Source of the DNA: Pseudomonas iranensis
Lineage (GTDB): Bacteria; Pseudomonadota; Gammaproteobacteria; Pseudomonadales; Pseudomonadaceae
Length of the DNA stretch: 64,000 bases
Assembly (NCBI RefSeq): GCF_014268585.2
Contig: NZ_CP077092.1
Span: forward strand, 2,356,001-2,420,000
Reading direction: 5' to 3'
A model generated the notes under the pieces. That model was not told the origin of the DNA, made no database searches, and saw nothing but the letters and a program-made list of their open reading frames with translations. Numbering within the stretch: the stretch's first letter is position 1; the number at the start of each line of letters is the position of its first letter. A program made the position numbers and the translations under genes. This document shows, in pieces, positions 20,417-29,317 of this stretch.

Positions 20417-20893
20417 ATGGCCGCACTCAGAGACGAGGTGAAAGCCTTTGTCGTACAGGCTCTCGCCTGCTTTGACACGCCATCGCAAGTCGTGGCGTCC
20501 GTCAAAGAAAGATTCGGGCTCGAAGTGACCCGCCAGCAATGCGAGGCATACGACCCAACCAAGTACGTTGGACGCAACCTGCACGTGAAGTGGCAGACGC
20601 TGTTCAACGACACCCGCAAGAGGTTTCGCGAAGAGACGGCAGAGATCCCGATCGCCAACCGAGCATATCGACTTCGCACCCTGGGACGCATGGCCGAGAA
20701 GGCCGAGAACATGAAGAACATGGCGCTGACTGCCCAGTTGCTGGAGCAGGCAGCCAAAGAAGTGGGCGACGTTTATGTGAATCGTCGCCTCGAACCTGAA
20801 AAACCTCTGGGCTCCCAAGCGGACCAGCAGCACGCCGTTGCTGAGTACACCCTGGAGCCTGATGAGAATGTCCCCGCTACCCCGTACCTATGA
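20417..20893 (+). CDS. terminase small subunit (DUF2280 family)
   Basis: 158 residues. The N-terminal helix-turn-helix region (VKAFVVQALACFDTPSQVVASVKERFGLEVTRQQCEAYDP in parts) and the following RFREETAEIPIANRAYRLRTL match the DUF2280 family, which serves as the DNA-recognition subunit of terminase in many Pseudomonas phages. Overlaps the large subunit by 32 bases, as expected for a subunit pair. It would select the packaging site, whose position I cannot see. Confidence 0.8.
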   Translation: MAALRDEVKAFVVQALACFDTPSQVVASVKERFGLEVTRQQCEAYDPTKYVGRNLHVKWQTLFNDTRKRFREETAEIPIANRAYRLRTLGRMAEKAENMKNMALTAQLLEQAAKEVGDVYVNRRLEPEKPLGSQADQQHAVAEYTLEPDENVPATPYL

Positions 20894-22187
20894 TCCGCCG
20901 GTAAAGCTGACGCCGAAACAAGCGAACATTTATTGTTGGGGCTTCCAGCCTCAGGCGCGCTTCCGCGATGCGGTGTGTGGTCGCCGGTTCGGCAAGACGT
21001 TCTTGGGCAAAGCTGAGATGCGCCGAGCTGCTCGACTTGCTGCTGAGTGGGGTGTGAGCGTTGAGGACGAGATCTGGTACGGCGCGCCGACGTTCAAACA
21101 GGCCAAGCGTGTGTTCTGGCGACGGCTGAAGCAGGCGATCCCTGAGGCCTGGCGTGCACACCGTCCGAACGAAACGGAATGCTCGATCACACTCAAGTCT
21201 GGCCACGTCATGCGCGTGGTAGGGCTCGACAACTACGACAATCTGCGCGGCTCCGGTCTGTTCTTCGTCCTGGTGGATGAATGGGCTGACTGTCCATGGG
21301 AGGCTTGGGAAGAGGTTTTGCGGCCGATGCTTTCGACCTGCCAATACTCGATACCGGGCATCGGCATGCGGAAGGGTGGTCACGCGCTACGCATCGGCAC
21401 GCCCAAGGGATTCAACCACTGCTACGACACGTTCCAAGACGGCCGGCCGGGGCATGAGCCTGATCACAAGAGCTGGCTCTACACCTCGCTCGATGGCGGC
21501 AACGTTCCGGCTGAAGAGCTGGATGCGGCCCGTCGCAAGATGGACCCTCGAACCTTTCGACAGGAATACGAGGCCAGCTTTGAGAACTACGCGGGTGTCG
21601 TCTATTACACGTTCAATCGTGAGGCGAACCGCACCAGCGAAACCATTAAGCGCGGTGAAGCCCTGCACATCGGCATGGACTTCAACGTCATGAAGATGGC
21701 GGCAGTTGTGCACGTCATTCGCGATGACCTGCCACTGGCACTCAGCGAGTTTTCAGATGTACGGGACACGCCTGAAATGATCGAGAAGATCAAGCTCCGC
21801 TTTCCTGACCACAGCATTGCGATCTACCCGGACGCCAGCGGCCAGAACACAAGCAGTAAGAGCGCGAGCGAATCTGACCTGTCATTGCTCAAAAAGGCAG
21901 GATTTACCGTAGTGGTGGATTCGACCAACCCCGCTGTGAAGGATCGGGTCAACGCCATGTGCGCGATGTTCGCCAATACGTATGGTGAGCATCGATATCT
22001 GGTCAACGTCGAACAGTGTCCGAAATACACGCAGTGCCTGGAGCGCCAGATTTACACGGACAAGGGCGAGCCCGACAAGAAGGCCGGCTACGACCACCTG
22101 GTGGATGCCCCTGGCTACTTCATTGCCAAGCGGTACCCGATCAAAACACGCACAGGCGGAACACGCCGAATTGGAGGCTTGGCCTGA
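20862..22187 (+). CDS. terL: terminase large subunit
   Basis: 441 residues from the ATG at 20862 (GGAG six bases before). ATPase motor: Walker A CGRRFGKT (39-46), Walker B FFVLVDE (134-140). The RNase-H-like nuclease begins at HIGMDFNVMK, with further acidic residues at YPDASG and the D near AGYDHLVDA. It pumps DNA into proheads and cuts the concatemer. Ends TGATG with the portal start. Length is normal for the family. Confidence 0.92.
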   Translation: MRMSPLPRTYDPPVKLTPKQANIYCWGFQPQARFRDAVCGRRFGKTFLGKAEMRRAARLAAEWGVSVEDEIWYGAPTFKQAKRVFWRRLKQAIPEAWRAHRPNETECSITLKSGHVMRVVGLDNYDNLRGSGLFFVLVDEWADCPWEAWEEVLRPMLSTCQYSIPGIGMRKGGHALRIGTPKGFNHCYDTFQDGRPGHEPDHKSWLYTSLDGGNVPAEELDAARRKMDPRTFRQEYEASFENYAGVVYYTFNREANRTSETIKRGEALHIGMDFNVMKMAAVVHVIRDDLPLALSEFSDVRDTPEMIEKIKLRFPDHSIAIYPDASGQNTSSKSASESDLSLLKKAGFTVVVDSTNPAVKDRVNAMCAMFANTYGEHRYLVNVEQCPKYTQCLERQIYTDKGEPDKKAGYDHLVDAPGYFIAKRYPIKTRTGGTRRIGGLA

Positions 22188-23647
22188 TGCCAGTGCAATC
22201 GACAAACCCCGACTACGATGCGCACATCGCCGAATGGGAAATGATGGACGACGCCCTCGAAGGCGAATGTGCCGTGAAGCGTAACGAGCGCAACCTGCCC
22301 AAGCCGAGCGGCATGGTCGAAGCTGAGAAGATCGACACCGCTGGGAACAAGTACCTCTACGAGAACTACACGAACCGTGCCCAGTACGAGCACTGGGTGC
22401 GTGACTCTCTGCGGTCGATGATGGGGCTGGTTTCCAGGCTGATTCCCGAGATTGAGCTGCCCGCTGGCCTGAAGGGGCTGGAGAACAACGCCACCTCAGA
22501 CGGCTTCGGCCTGAAGCAGCTGTTCTTCCGCATGGTGCGCCAGGCCATCTCTCACGGCCGCGTCCCGCTGGTGGTGAACATTGATGAGCGCGGCGAACCG
22601 TACTTCTCGACGTACGCCACTCGAAACGCCATCAACTGGGAAACCGCTGATCAAGGTGGCCGGCAAGATCTGGTCCTTTCGGTTTTCCGGGAGTTCCGCA
22701 AAAAGGGTGGCGACCGCTACAGCCATGACTGCGACACGGTGTTCCGTGAGTTCTTCATGCAAGGCGAGACCTGTTACACCGCTGTGCGGAACGAAGGTGG
22801 GGAGATCGTCGAGGAAGAAAAGCCCCTAGGCACTATTGGCACCGACAACCGACTGGTCAAAGGCCTGTACTACCTTCCGGTGATCTATTGCGGCTCGACC
22901 GACAACTCGCCGGAAGTGGACGAGGTGCCGCTGCTCACAATGGCGCGGGCCGCGCTGAAGTCCTACCAACTAAGCGCTGACTACTTCACTGCGCTACACC
23001 AGACCAGCCATCCGCAACCATGGGTGTCTGGCCTTGATGATTCTGTAGAGCTGAGCGTGACCGGACCATCTGCAGCATGGGACCTCGGTCCATCCGGTCA
23101 ATGTGGCTATCTAGAGTTTCAAGGTGCTGGCATTGAAGCAGTCCGCAAGGCGATGGACGACCAGAAGAACGCCGCCCTTGAGGCGGGCGCCAAGGTCATG
23201 GATGTCGGCGGTACCGAGTCGGGTGAGGCACGCAAAACACGCCAGAACGACCAGCACGCCACGTTGCACAGCATTGTCGTCACGGTGGCAGAGGCAGTGG
23301 AGCAGGGGCTGCGGTACGCGGCTGAGTGGAAGGGCTACGACCCCAAGCAGGTCAAGTTCAAGGTGAGCCCTGAGTTTGTGACCCCAGTGGTCGATGCCCA
23401 GGTGCTTGCCGAGCTGCTCAAGGGCGTGATGGCTGGCACGATCAGCGCCGACACCTACTGGCAGTACCTGACCACTGCCAAACTGCCGGATCGCCCATAC
23501 GAAGACGAAGCCGACCTGATCAGCGATGAGCGCGAGTCGGCCGGCATCAACCTGGATAAAGACGATGCCATTGACAAACCTGGCGCAGGCGGACAGCCAA
23601 CTGCTGGAGCAGACGACGCGCCACTCGGTAATGCTGGAGCGACTTAA
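22187..23647 (+). CDS. portal protein (DUF4055 family)
   Basis: 486 residues from the ATG overlapping the terminase stop. The acidic start, NYTNRAQYEHWVRDSLRSMMGLVSR region in part, central FQGAGIEAVRKAMDDQKNAALEAGA segment and C-terminal EADLISDERESAGI are those of DUF4055, a portal family in lambdoid and Mu-like phages of Pseudomonas. It forms the dodecameric DNA channel at the capsid vertex. It overlaps the minor head protein by 83 bases. Confidence 0.85.
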   Translation: MPVQSTNPDYDAHIAEWEMMDDALEGECAVKRNERNLPKPSGMVEAEKIDTAGNKYLYENYTNRAQYEHWVRDSLRSMMGLVSRLIPEIELPAGLKGLENNATSDGFGLKQLFFRMVRQAISHGRVPLVVNIDERGEPYFSTYATRNAINWETADQGGRQDLVLSVFREFRKKGGDRYSHDCDTVFREFFMQGETCYTAVRNEGGEIVEEEKPLGTIGTDNRLVKGLYYLPVIYCGSTDNSPEVDEVPLLTMARAALKSYQLSADYFTALHQTSHPQPWVSGLDDSVELSVTGPSAAWDLGPSGQCGYLEFQGAGIEAVRKAMDDQKNAALEAGAKVMDVGGTESGEARKTRQNDQHATLHSIVVTVAEAVEQGLRYAAEWKGYDPKQVKFKVSPEFVTPVVDAQVLAELLKGVMAGTISADTYWQYLTTAKLPDRPYEDEADLISDERESAGINLDKDDAIDKPGAGGQPTAGADDAPLGNAGAT

Positions 23648-24677
23648 AGCCGGCGAGGTCAAGAAGTTCGAGAAGTACCTGCGCCAGATCGACACGCTTG
23701 TGCGGGTGCAGTTGACCCGCAAGGAGCTGACCACCTACAGCCGGGACCGCCTTGAGCAGTTCTTGGCTCGTGTGGACGGTAAGCTGCTGGAGATCTACAA
23801 GGCCTACGGTGATCTGGTTCAGGCGGATCTTGTGGATATCGCGCTATACGAGTCGACCTTTGAGGCCAACAGCCTGAGCAATGCGCTGTCCATCGATGCG
23901 GTGGTGCCGAGCAACACAGTGATCCGCGCGGCGGTGTTTTCCTATCCTCTACAGGTGAAAGGCATCGACGGCGGCAAGTTGCTGAAGAGTTTCGTCAGTG
24001 GCTGGACGCGCACGGAGACGATGCGCGTGACGAACACCATCAGGCTTGGTTTCGGCCAGGGTCAAACGAACGCCCAGATCATTCAGGCGATTCGCGGCAC
24101 TGCGGCACAGAACTTCACGGACGGCGTTCTCGCGGTGAGCAATCGCAATGCTGCTGCCGTGGTGCAGACGGCAATCCAGCACGTGGCCACGACGTCGCGA
24201 ATGGAGACACTGAAAGCCAACAGCGACGTGGTGCTGGGTTATCGCTGGGTATCGACGCTCGACCGCAAGACGTCGCAGCAGTGCAAGGGACTGGATGGCA
24301 TGCGTTTCGACTTGGGCAAAGGGCCGCTGCCGCCGGCGCATATCAACTGCCGGTCAACCACCGTACCGACAACCCGTCTTTCCGAGATGTTCGCCAAGGA
24401 CTCCACGCGTGCTTCGGTGGGCGACAATGGCGGGGCGCAGGTCGATGCCAGCCTGAACTATTACGAGTGGCTGGCAACGCAGCCGGCGAGTTTCCAAGAT
24501 CATGCGCTCGGCCCGGTGCGGGCCAAGTTGTTCCGTGATGGAGGATTGACTCCGGAGAAGTTCGCCAAGCTTCAGCTCGACAAGTCGTTCAAGCCGCTGA
24601 CGCTGGCGCAACTGAAAGCAGCTGAGCCGGACATGTTCATCCGTGCAGGCGTTACACTCGGCGCTTCACCGGGTTGA
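23565..24677 (+). CDS. minor head/morphogenesis protein (Mu gpF-like)
   Basis: 370 residues. The start at 23565 gives MPLTNLAQADSQLLEQTTRH; a later ATG at 23631 is possible. The central KTSQQCKGLDGMRF and PLPPAHINCRSTTVP are the Mu-F domain with its conserved Cys and H-x-NCRS. Found next to portal genes, it is packed inside the head or helps prohead assembly. A second domain with FRDGGLTPEKFAKLQLDKSFKPLTLAQLK (in parts) follows. Confidence 0.85.
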   Translation: MPLTNLAQADSQLLEQTTRHSVMLERLKAGEVKKFEKYLRQIDTLVRVQLTRKELTTYSRDRLEQFLARVDGKLLEIYKAYGDLVQADLVDIALYESTFEANSLSNALSIDAVVPSNTVIRAAVFSYPLQVKGIDGGKLLKSFVSGWTRTETMRVTNTIRLGFGQGQTNAQIIQAIRGTAAQNFTDGVLAVSNRNAAAVVQTAIQHVATTSRMETLKANSDVVLGYRWVSTLDRKTSQQCKGLDGMRFDLGKGPLPPAHINCRSTTVPTTRLSEMFAKDSTRASVGDNGGAQVDASLNYYEWLATQPASFQDHALGPVRAKLFRDGGLTPEKFAKLQLDKSFKPLTLAQLKAAEPDMFIRAGVTLGASPG

Positions 24678-24685
24678 GAAAGCCG

Positions 24686-25177
24686 ATGCATATCATTGTT
24701 GAAGACGGAAAGGGCAGACCGGACGCAAATAGCTTCGTGCCGCTGGAGAAGCTGACCTTTTACCGCGACTACTACGGGTTCCGGATACCTGAAGCAGAGG
24801 TCGAGCAGGTCGAACTGCTGCTGCGCGCCGCGGCTGACATCAACGGTCGACAGTGGAAGGGTCGAAAGGCCAATCCTAATCAGGCAATGGCCTGGCCACG
24901 GCGTGACTGCAAGATTGAATACCAGACACTGTCCGAGACGTTCGTGCCCTTTGAGCTTGAATGGGGTCAGGTGCGGTTGGCAGTTGAGTTGTACGCCGCT
25001 GAGCGTGGCTTCCGGATCGAAGAGCCGACGCATTGCACAGAGCCAAACGGGCGACGAACTCGTCTCAATCGCGAGACACCGGGTATTCGCATGCGACCGC
25101 CGCCATATGCTCCAAGCAGGACGCAGTTCGCTGATTACCTTAAAATGCGCGGCTTGCACTTGGTGGCTAAGGAATAG
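24686..25177 (+). CDS. head-tail connector-region protein (DnaT-like fold family)
   Basis: 163 residues from the ATG at 24686. The start MHIIVEDGKGRPDANSFV and W-rich/N-x-x-Q-x-M-x-W-P-R motif (NPNQAMAWPRRD) are typical of phage head-tail connectors annotated DnaT-like. It lies between the minor head protein and scaffold, an unusual but known position. It would contribute to the neck. Confidence 0.65.
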   Translation: MHIIVEDGKGRPDANSFVPLEKLTFYRDYYGFRIPEAEVEQVELLLRAAADINGRQWKGRKANPNQAMAWPRRDCKIEYQTLSETFVPFELEWGQVRLAVELYAAERGFRIEEPTHCTEPNGRRTRLNRETPGIRMRPPPYAPSRTQFADYLKMRGLHLVAKE

Positions 25178-25180
25178 CTG

Positions 25181-25777
25181 ATGTTCAAATTGCTACGTTG
25201 GACGTTTTGGTTCGTGGCTTTATCGGCCGTAATTGGTTTGGCCTTTTTGCTGGGACTCTCATTTGGCCTGGGAAATAATCACCACGAGTTCATTGCCGAG
25301 ACCGTTCCAGTCCTCTCCATGCTTGGCGGATGGGTATCGGGACTTGGAGCTCTAGCGGCGGTCTTCACAACATTGTGGTTGGCAGACAAGCAGCGTAGGG
25401 AAGATGTTGAAAGCCTCCGAATATCTGTTCGTTCGGCCATAGCAGACACGGGAGAAGGTGGGTGGTTTATCGCGATTGGTATTACGTCGGATGGCAAGCG
25501 CCCGGTGAGGGTCACAAGTCTGTCCGTGCAGTCGCCGCACGCGAAAAGCTATCTTCATGTAAGCCAATTTTGGTGGGGCAGTGATTCTCTGCCGGCCCCG
25601 ATGACTTACGGTGACAGTATTTCCCTACACCTCCCGCCCGGCTTTGATCGACAGATAAATGAGTACGTCAGTAGGCATTGCCGGGGTAATACGGCTGGCT
25701 TGAAATTTGTTGTCAGCACCACGCTCCACGATTTCCCAGGATCGATACACCGAAACCTGCTCACGTTGAGCGACTGA
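25181..25777 (+). CDS. hypothetical two-helix membrane protein (moron)
   Basis: 198 residues. Two transmembrane segments (about 7-30 and 45-67) and then a soluble beta-rich domain (IAIGITSDGKRPVRVTSLSV..., GDSISLHLPPGF in part). No structural-gene homology; its lower GC than its neighbours and the terminator after it suggest an inserted moron, perhaps expressed in the lysogen at the host envelope. Function unknown. Confidence 0.6.
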   Translation: MFKLLRWTFWFVALSAVIGLAFLLGLSFGLGNNHHEFIAETVPVLSMLGGWVSGLGALAAVFTTLWLADKQRREDVESLRISVRSAIADTGEGGWFIAIGITSDGKRPVRVTSLSVQSPHAKSYLHVSQFWWGSDSLPAPMTYGDSISLHLPPGFDRQINEYVSRHCRGNTAGLKFVVSTTLHDFPGSIHRNLLTLSD

Positions 25778-25798
25778 ATAAAGTCTCAGATTCACACA

Positions 25799-25824
25799 AA
25801 CCTCGGCCATGCCGGGGTTTTTTT
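25799..25824 (+). terminator. intrinsic terminator before the scaffold gene
   Basis: ACCTCGGC-CAT-GCCGGGGT followed by seven Ts. An ATG right after the T-run (25825) is in frame with the scaffold but is unlikely to be the start. Confidence 0.75.
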
Positions 25825-25866
25825 ATGCCTGCAAAGCGGGCCGACCAAACCCAAGGGGTGCACCAA

Positions 25867-26604
25867 GTGGCAGACGATAACCACATTGATCTTGAAGACC
25901 CGGCAGTTCAGACCGCCATTGCTGCAGCTGTTGAGGCTGCAACGTTGGGCCTCAAGAACAAAAACACCGAGCTGCTTGGCTCGCTCCGGACCACCAAAAC
26001 TGAGCTGGACGGTTTCAAGTCCCAGTTCGAAGGTTTGGATATCGCAGCCGTGAAAGGACTGCTGACCAAGGTCGGTCAGGACGAGGAAACCAAGCTGATT
26101 GCCGAGGGCAAGCTGGACGAAGTTATTACACGCCGTACCGAGCGCCTGCGCACCGACTACGACACCAAGCTGGCCGCCGAGAAAGCGCGTGCCGACAAGG
26201 CCGAGCAATTCGCGGCCAAGTACAGCGACAAGGTTCTGGCTGATTCCATCCGTGCCGCCGCCATCAAGGCCGGCGCGCTCCCTGAGGCTGCCGAGGACAT
26301 CATCCTGCGCGCTCGGGGCACTTTCAAACTCAGTGAAGACGGTGAGGCAATTGCCACCGACCGTGACGGCGAGGTCGTTTACGGAAAGGACGGGAAAACC
26401 CCGCTGTCGCCGCTCGAATGGGCGGAGTCGCTGCGTGAAACAGCAACACACCTGTGGCCAAGGGCTCAGGGTGCCGGTCCGACCGGCGATCAAGGTGGCA
26501 AGGCCACGAAAAAATGGGGCGAGTACACGGAAACCGAGCGCGCTGCGATCGCCCGTGACAACCCCGAGCTGTTCAAGAAAATCCAGGCCACCAAAGGAAC
26601 CTAA
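25867..26604 (+). CDS. scaffolding protein
   Basis: 245 residues from the GTG at 25867, with AAGGGG ten bases before it; the in-frame ATG at 25825 lies in the terminator T-run. Acidic, helical and coiled-coil (LKNKNTELLGSLRTTKTELDGFKSQFEGL in parts), a KVLADSIRAAAIKAG... middle and a C-terminal SPLEWAESLRETATHLWP, typical of phage scaffolds directly before the capsid gene. It shapes the prohead and leaves before packaging. Confidence 0.75.
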   Translation: MADDNHIDLEDPAVQTAIAAAVEAATLGLKNKNTELLGSLRTTKTELDGFKSQFEGLDIAAVKGLLTKVGQDEETKLIAEGKLDEVITRRTERLRTDYDTKLAAEKARADKAEQFAAKYSDKVLADSIRAAAIKAGALPEAAEDIILRARGTFKLSEDGEAIATDRDGEVVYGKDGKTPLSPLEWAESLRETATHLWPRAQGAGPTGDQGGKATKKWGEYTETERAAIARDNPELFKKIQATKGT

Positions 26605-26607
26605 TTC

Positions 26608-27585
26608 ATGGCGACTACCCAACTGACCGACATCTTCGTCGGTGACTACTATGCCTCGCTGGAGCCGGTAAACAGCCCGGAAAAAACCGCTGTCTACGAG
26701 TCGGGCATCGTTACCCGCTCGCCTGTCCTGGACGCTATCGCTTCCGGCAGCCAAGGCACCGCCGAGATCAGCTACTGGCAGGATCTCAATGCTGATGAAG
26801 CCCCGAACATCAGCAACGATGACCCGAACGACCAGGGCGAAGTCGGCAAAGTCACTCAGGACAGCATGCGTGCTCGCGTCCTATACCTCAACAAAGGTTA
26901 TGGCGTAGCCGACCTGACCGCCGAACTCGCGAACAGCGAGCCTCAGCAGCAGATCCGTAACCGCTTCGGCACCTACTGGACTCGCCAGTGGCAGCGTTAC
27001 GCTCTCGGTGCAGCGCGCGGCATCATCGCCTCGAACATTGCCAACAACGGCGGTGACATGGTCATCGACGCTGGCGCCGCTATCAGCGCGAACGCGTTTC
27101 AGGATGCCGCTTTCACTGCCGGCGATGCGGCCGACCAGTTCGGCGCGATCGGCGTGCACTCGGTGGTGATGAACCAGATGGTAAAGCAGGACCTCATCGA
27201 GTATCTGCGCGATTCCGACGGCAAGATCATCCTAGCCACCTATCTGGGTAAGCCAGTGTTCATGGACGACGGCTTGGTGTACGGCGCCGGCAAATATCTG
27301 TCGGTGTTCTTCGGCCAAGGCGCGTTCGGCTACGGCGAAGGCACGCCGAAGGTGCCGGTAGAGATCGAGCGCAAACCGGGCGGCGGTAATGGCGGCGGTG
27401 CTGAGGTGCTGTGGGAGCGGAAGACGTACATCCTCCAGCCTGCGGGCTTCAGCTGGAAAGGCTCCGAGGCTCAGAACCTCAGCCCGACCGCGACCCAGTA
27501 TGCCGCTGCTGCGAACTGGGAGCGCGTGTTCAGCCGCAAGCAGGTCCCATTCGCCGCCGTCATCAGCGGTACCACCACGCCGTAA
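26608..27585 (+). CDS. major capsid protein
   Basis: 325 residues, start 4 bases after the scaffold stop. P22/phage-coat-like fold: FVGDYYASLEPVNSPEKTAVYESGIV in parts, SGSQGTAEISYWQDLN, AELANSEPQQQIRNRFGTYWTRQWQRYALG in parts, VYGAGKYLSVFFGQGAFGYGEG, WKGSEAQNLSPT. This family assembles the icosahedral shell. Position after portal, minor head protein and scaffold fixes the call. A Gly-rich loop (PGGGNGGGA) is probably surface exposed. Confidence 0.88.
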   Translation: MATTQLTDIFVGDYYASLEPVNSPEKTAVYESGIVTRSPVLDAIASGSQGTAEISYWQDLNADEAPNISNDDPNDQGEVGKVTQDSMRARVLYLNKGYGVADLTAELANSEPQQQIRNRFGTYWTRQWQRYALGAARGIIASNIANNGGDMVIDAGAAISANAFQDAAFTAGDAADQFGAIGVHSVVMNQMVKQDLIEYLRDSDGKIILATYLGKPVFMDDGLVYGAGKYLSVFFGQGAFGYGEGTPKVPVEIERKPGGGNGGGAEVLWERKTYILQPAGFSWKGSEAQNLSPTATQYAAAANWERVFSRKQVPFAAVISGTTTP

Positions 27586-27603
27586 TCCGGCCTTCATTTA
27601 CCC

Positions 27604-27621
27604 TGGCGCCCGCAAGGGCGC
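27604..27621 (+). terminator. hairpin after the capsid gene
   Basis: GGCGCCC-GCAA-GGGCGCC without a T-run. It may stabilise the abundant capsid mRNA rather than terminate. Confidence 0.5.
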
Positions 27622-27642
27622 CGGGCTGCATTGGGGTGACTC

Positions 27643-27948
27643 ATGAAAGTTATCTACACGGACAAGCCAGGAAAAGAGCGCGGCGTTTGCTACCGCCTGT
27701 TGAGCGAATTCTTCGGTGTCATTGGCACTGCCACTGAGGTGGTCATCGAAGGTGATGCGCCTGAAATTTACGATGCATACGAAGCGGCGGGCATCGAAGT
27801 TTCGGACGGCAAGGAGCCTGAAAATGCTGAAACCGACCCTCTGAAAATGAAGGTCCCCGAGCTGAAAGACTGGCTGACGGCGAAGGGCATCACCTTCGAC
27901 CCGACTGCCAAGAAAGAAGACCTGCAGGCCCTGGTGCCAGCGGAATAA
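27643..27948 (+). CDS. HeH/LEM-domain phage head protein
   Basis: 101 residues. The C-terminal 40 residues (MKVPELKDWLTAKGITFDP..., KKEDLQALV) form a HeH/LEM helix-extended-loop-helix domain, found in many phage proteins next to the capsid gene. The N-terminal half (IYTDKPGKERGVCYRLL, VVIEGDAPEIYDAYE) is a small alpha/beta domain. It may bind DNA or protein at the head. Precise role unknown. Confidence 0.7.
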   Translation: MKVIYTDKPGKERGVCYRLLSEFFGVIGTATEVVIEGDAPEIYDAYEAAGIEVSDGKEPENAETDPLKMKVPELKDWLTAKGITFDPTAKKEDLQALVPAE

Positions 27949-27958
27949 GGACAAGCAC

Positions 27959-28336
27959 ATGACCGACTTCATCACCGTTGCCGATGTTGACGCTTCGCTG
28001 GGTCCTGGCTGGGCCGGCGCCGGTGATCCGGTCCTTGCTGTGACCATGGCCAACGCCTGGCTCACGGCCAAGATCAAGCGGGTTGTTCCGGATCCGGTTC
28101 CTACCGAGATCAAGACAGCCGGCGCTCAGATCGCCAAAGAGGCGGCGGCGGGCAAGTTGTACACGGCCACGCAGAAGGAAGTGCAGAGCAAAACGGTTTC
28201 GGCTCAGTCCGGCACGTCCGTGAGCAAGACCTACGTGGCCGGATCTACTGATCAGTCGGCGGGTGTGAACTTCGCCCTGGCGCTGCTGGAGCCTTGGATC
28301 AAGCGCTCCGGCGTGATGATGCTGAAAAGGATCTGA
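27959..28336 (+). CDS. head-tail connector-like protein
   Basis: 125 residues. Helical (FITVADVDASLGPGW..., AVTMANAWLTAKIKRV) with a Ser/Thr-rich C-terminal part, similar in size and place to gp6-like neck proteins that follow the capsid gene. No clear motif. Adjacent genes are 10 and 2 bases away. Confidence 0.55.
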   Translation: MTDFITVADVDASLGPGWAGAGDPVLAVTMANAWLTAKIKRVVPDPVPTEIKTAGAQIAKEAAAGKLYTATQKEVQSKTVSAQSGTSVSKTYVAGSTDQSAGVNFALALLEPWIKRSGVMMLKRI

Positions 28337-28338
28337 TC

Positions 28339-28731
28339 ATGGGCATGCGCGAAGAGATTCAGGCCGAAATGGCTGAGGCGTTCGATGACCCTGACGGACT
28401 CGCTGACGCGGTCCAGCCGGTGACTGGTGTGCGTAAGGTCGCGGGCGAGTATGACCCCGACCTAGGCGGCGAGACGCCGGAGACCACCATCACTTACATG
28501 GGGCGCGGCGTTTTGGGTAGCTACCTGTCCAAGGAAATCGATGGGTCTCTCATCCAGACCACCGACAAGAAGCTACTGGTGCTGCAAAACGAGCTGTTCG
28601 TTTCGGAGGCGGGCTCGCCAACAGCTGCACCCGCCGAGCCCGCCATCGGCGATATCGTCAACGGGTTGCGGGTGATGAACGTGTCTGCGGACCCTGCTGA
28701 TGCAACGTGGTCGGCGCAACTGAGGAAATGA
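28339..28731 (+). CDS. hypothetical neck/tail-completion protein
   Basis: 130 residues from the ATG at 28339. Acidic N-terminal helix (REEIQAEMAEAFDDPDGLADAV in part) then a beta-rich domain (ETTITYMGRGVLGSYLSKEIDGSLIQ in parts; KKLLVLQNELF). The layout resembles head-tail joining proteins of the lambda FII group by size and order only. Between a connector and a gp10-like gene. Confidence 0.5.
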   Translation: MGMREEIQAEMAEAFDDPDGLADAVQPVTGVRKVAGEYDPDLGGETPETTITYMGRGVLGSYLSKEIDGSLIQTTDKKLLVLQNELFVSEAGSPTAAPAEPAIGDIVNGLRVMNVSADPADATWSAQLRK

Positions 28732-28732
28732 C

Positions 28733-29317
28733 ATGGCCGCTCAATCCGGCAGCTTCGCCCTGAGCCTGGCCGAGTTCGCGGCGCATACCAGCGAAGCGAT
28801 CGATGCCAGTGTGCGCGAGATCATCATCGAGGTCGGTAGCAGCCTGATCCGCATGTCTCCCGTGGGCAACCCGGAGATCTGGGCGCAGAATGCGATTGCG
28901 ACCGAGTGCAACAAGGCTGTCGACGAACACAACACTGCGCTGCGCAGCGACCCGTCCAACCTGACTAAGGGTGGCAGGCTCAAGAAAGGCCGCAAGCTCA
29001 ACGATGGCATGGACATCAAGGCGCCCGAAGGCTACGTCGGCGGCCGGTTCCGCGCGAACTGGCACATCTCTCTCGGCGTGGTCGAAAGCGTCACCTTCGA
29101 CGAGGTAGACCCGAGCGGAGCCGAAACCACTGCCGCGCTGGTCGCGGCAATGAGCGACTTCACCGCCGGCCAGATAGCCTACATCATCAACAACTTGCCT
29201 TATGCGATTCCGCTGGAGTTCGGCCATTCGACCCAGGCCCCCGGCGGAATGGTTCGGGTAACCGTGGCTCGCTTCCAGCAAATCGTGTTGGAGGCCATCA
29301 GGAACAACCAGGTATGA
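28733..29317 (+). CDS. HK97 gp10-like tail-completion protein
   Basis: 194 residues. The core has SPVGNPEIW, GGRLKKGRKLNDGMDIKAPEGYVGGRFRANWHISLG (in parts) and IIYAIPLEFGHSTQAPGGMVRVTV-like ending (NLPYAIPLEFGHSTQAPGGM in part). The R-x-N-W and LE-x-G-H-S motifs are those of gp10/HK97-type head-tail adaptor or tail completion proteins. It is followed by the tail terminator with a 4-base overlap. Confidence 0.75.
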   Translation: MAAQSGSFALSLAEFAAHTSEAIDASVREIIIEVGSSLIRMSPVGNPEIWAQNAIATECNKAVDEHNTALRSDPSNLTKGGRLKKGRKLNDGMDIKAPEGYVGGRFRANWHISLGVVESVTFDEVDPSGAETTAALVAAMSDFTAGQIAYIINNLPYAIPLEFGHSTQAPGGMVRVTVARFQQIVLEAIRNNQV

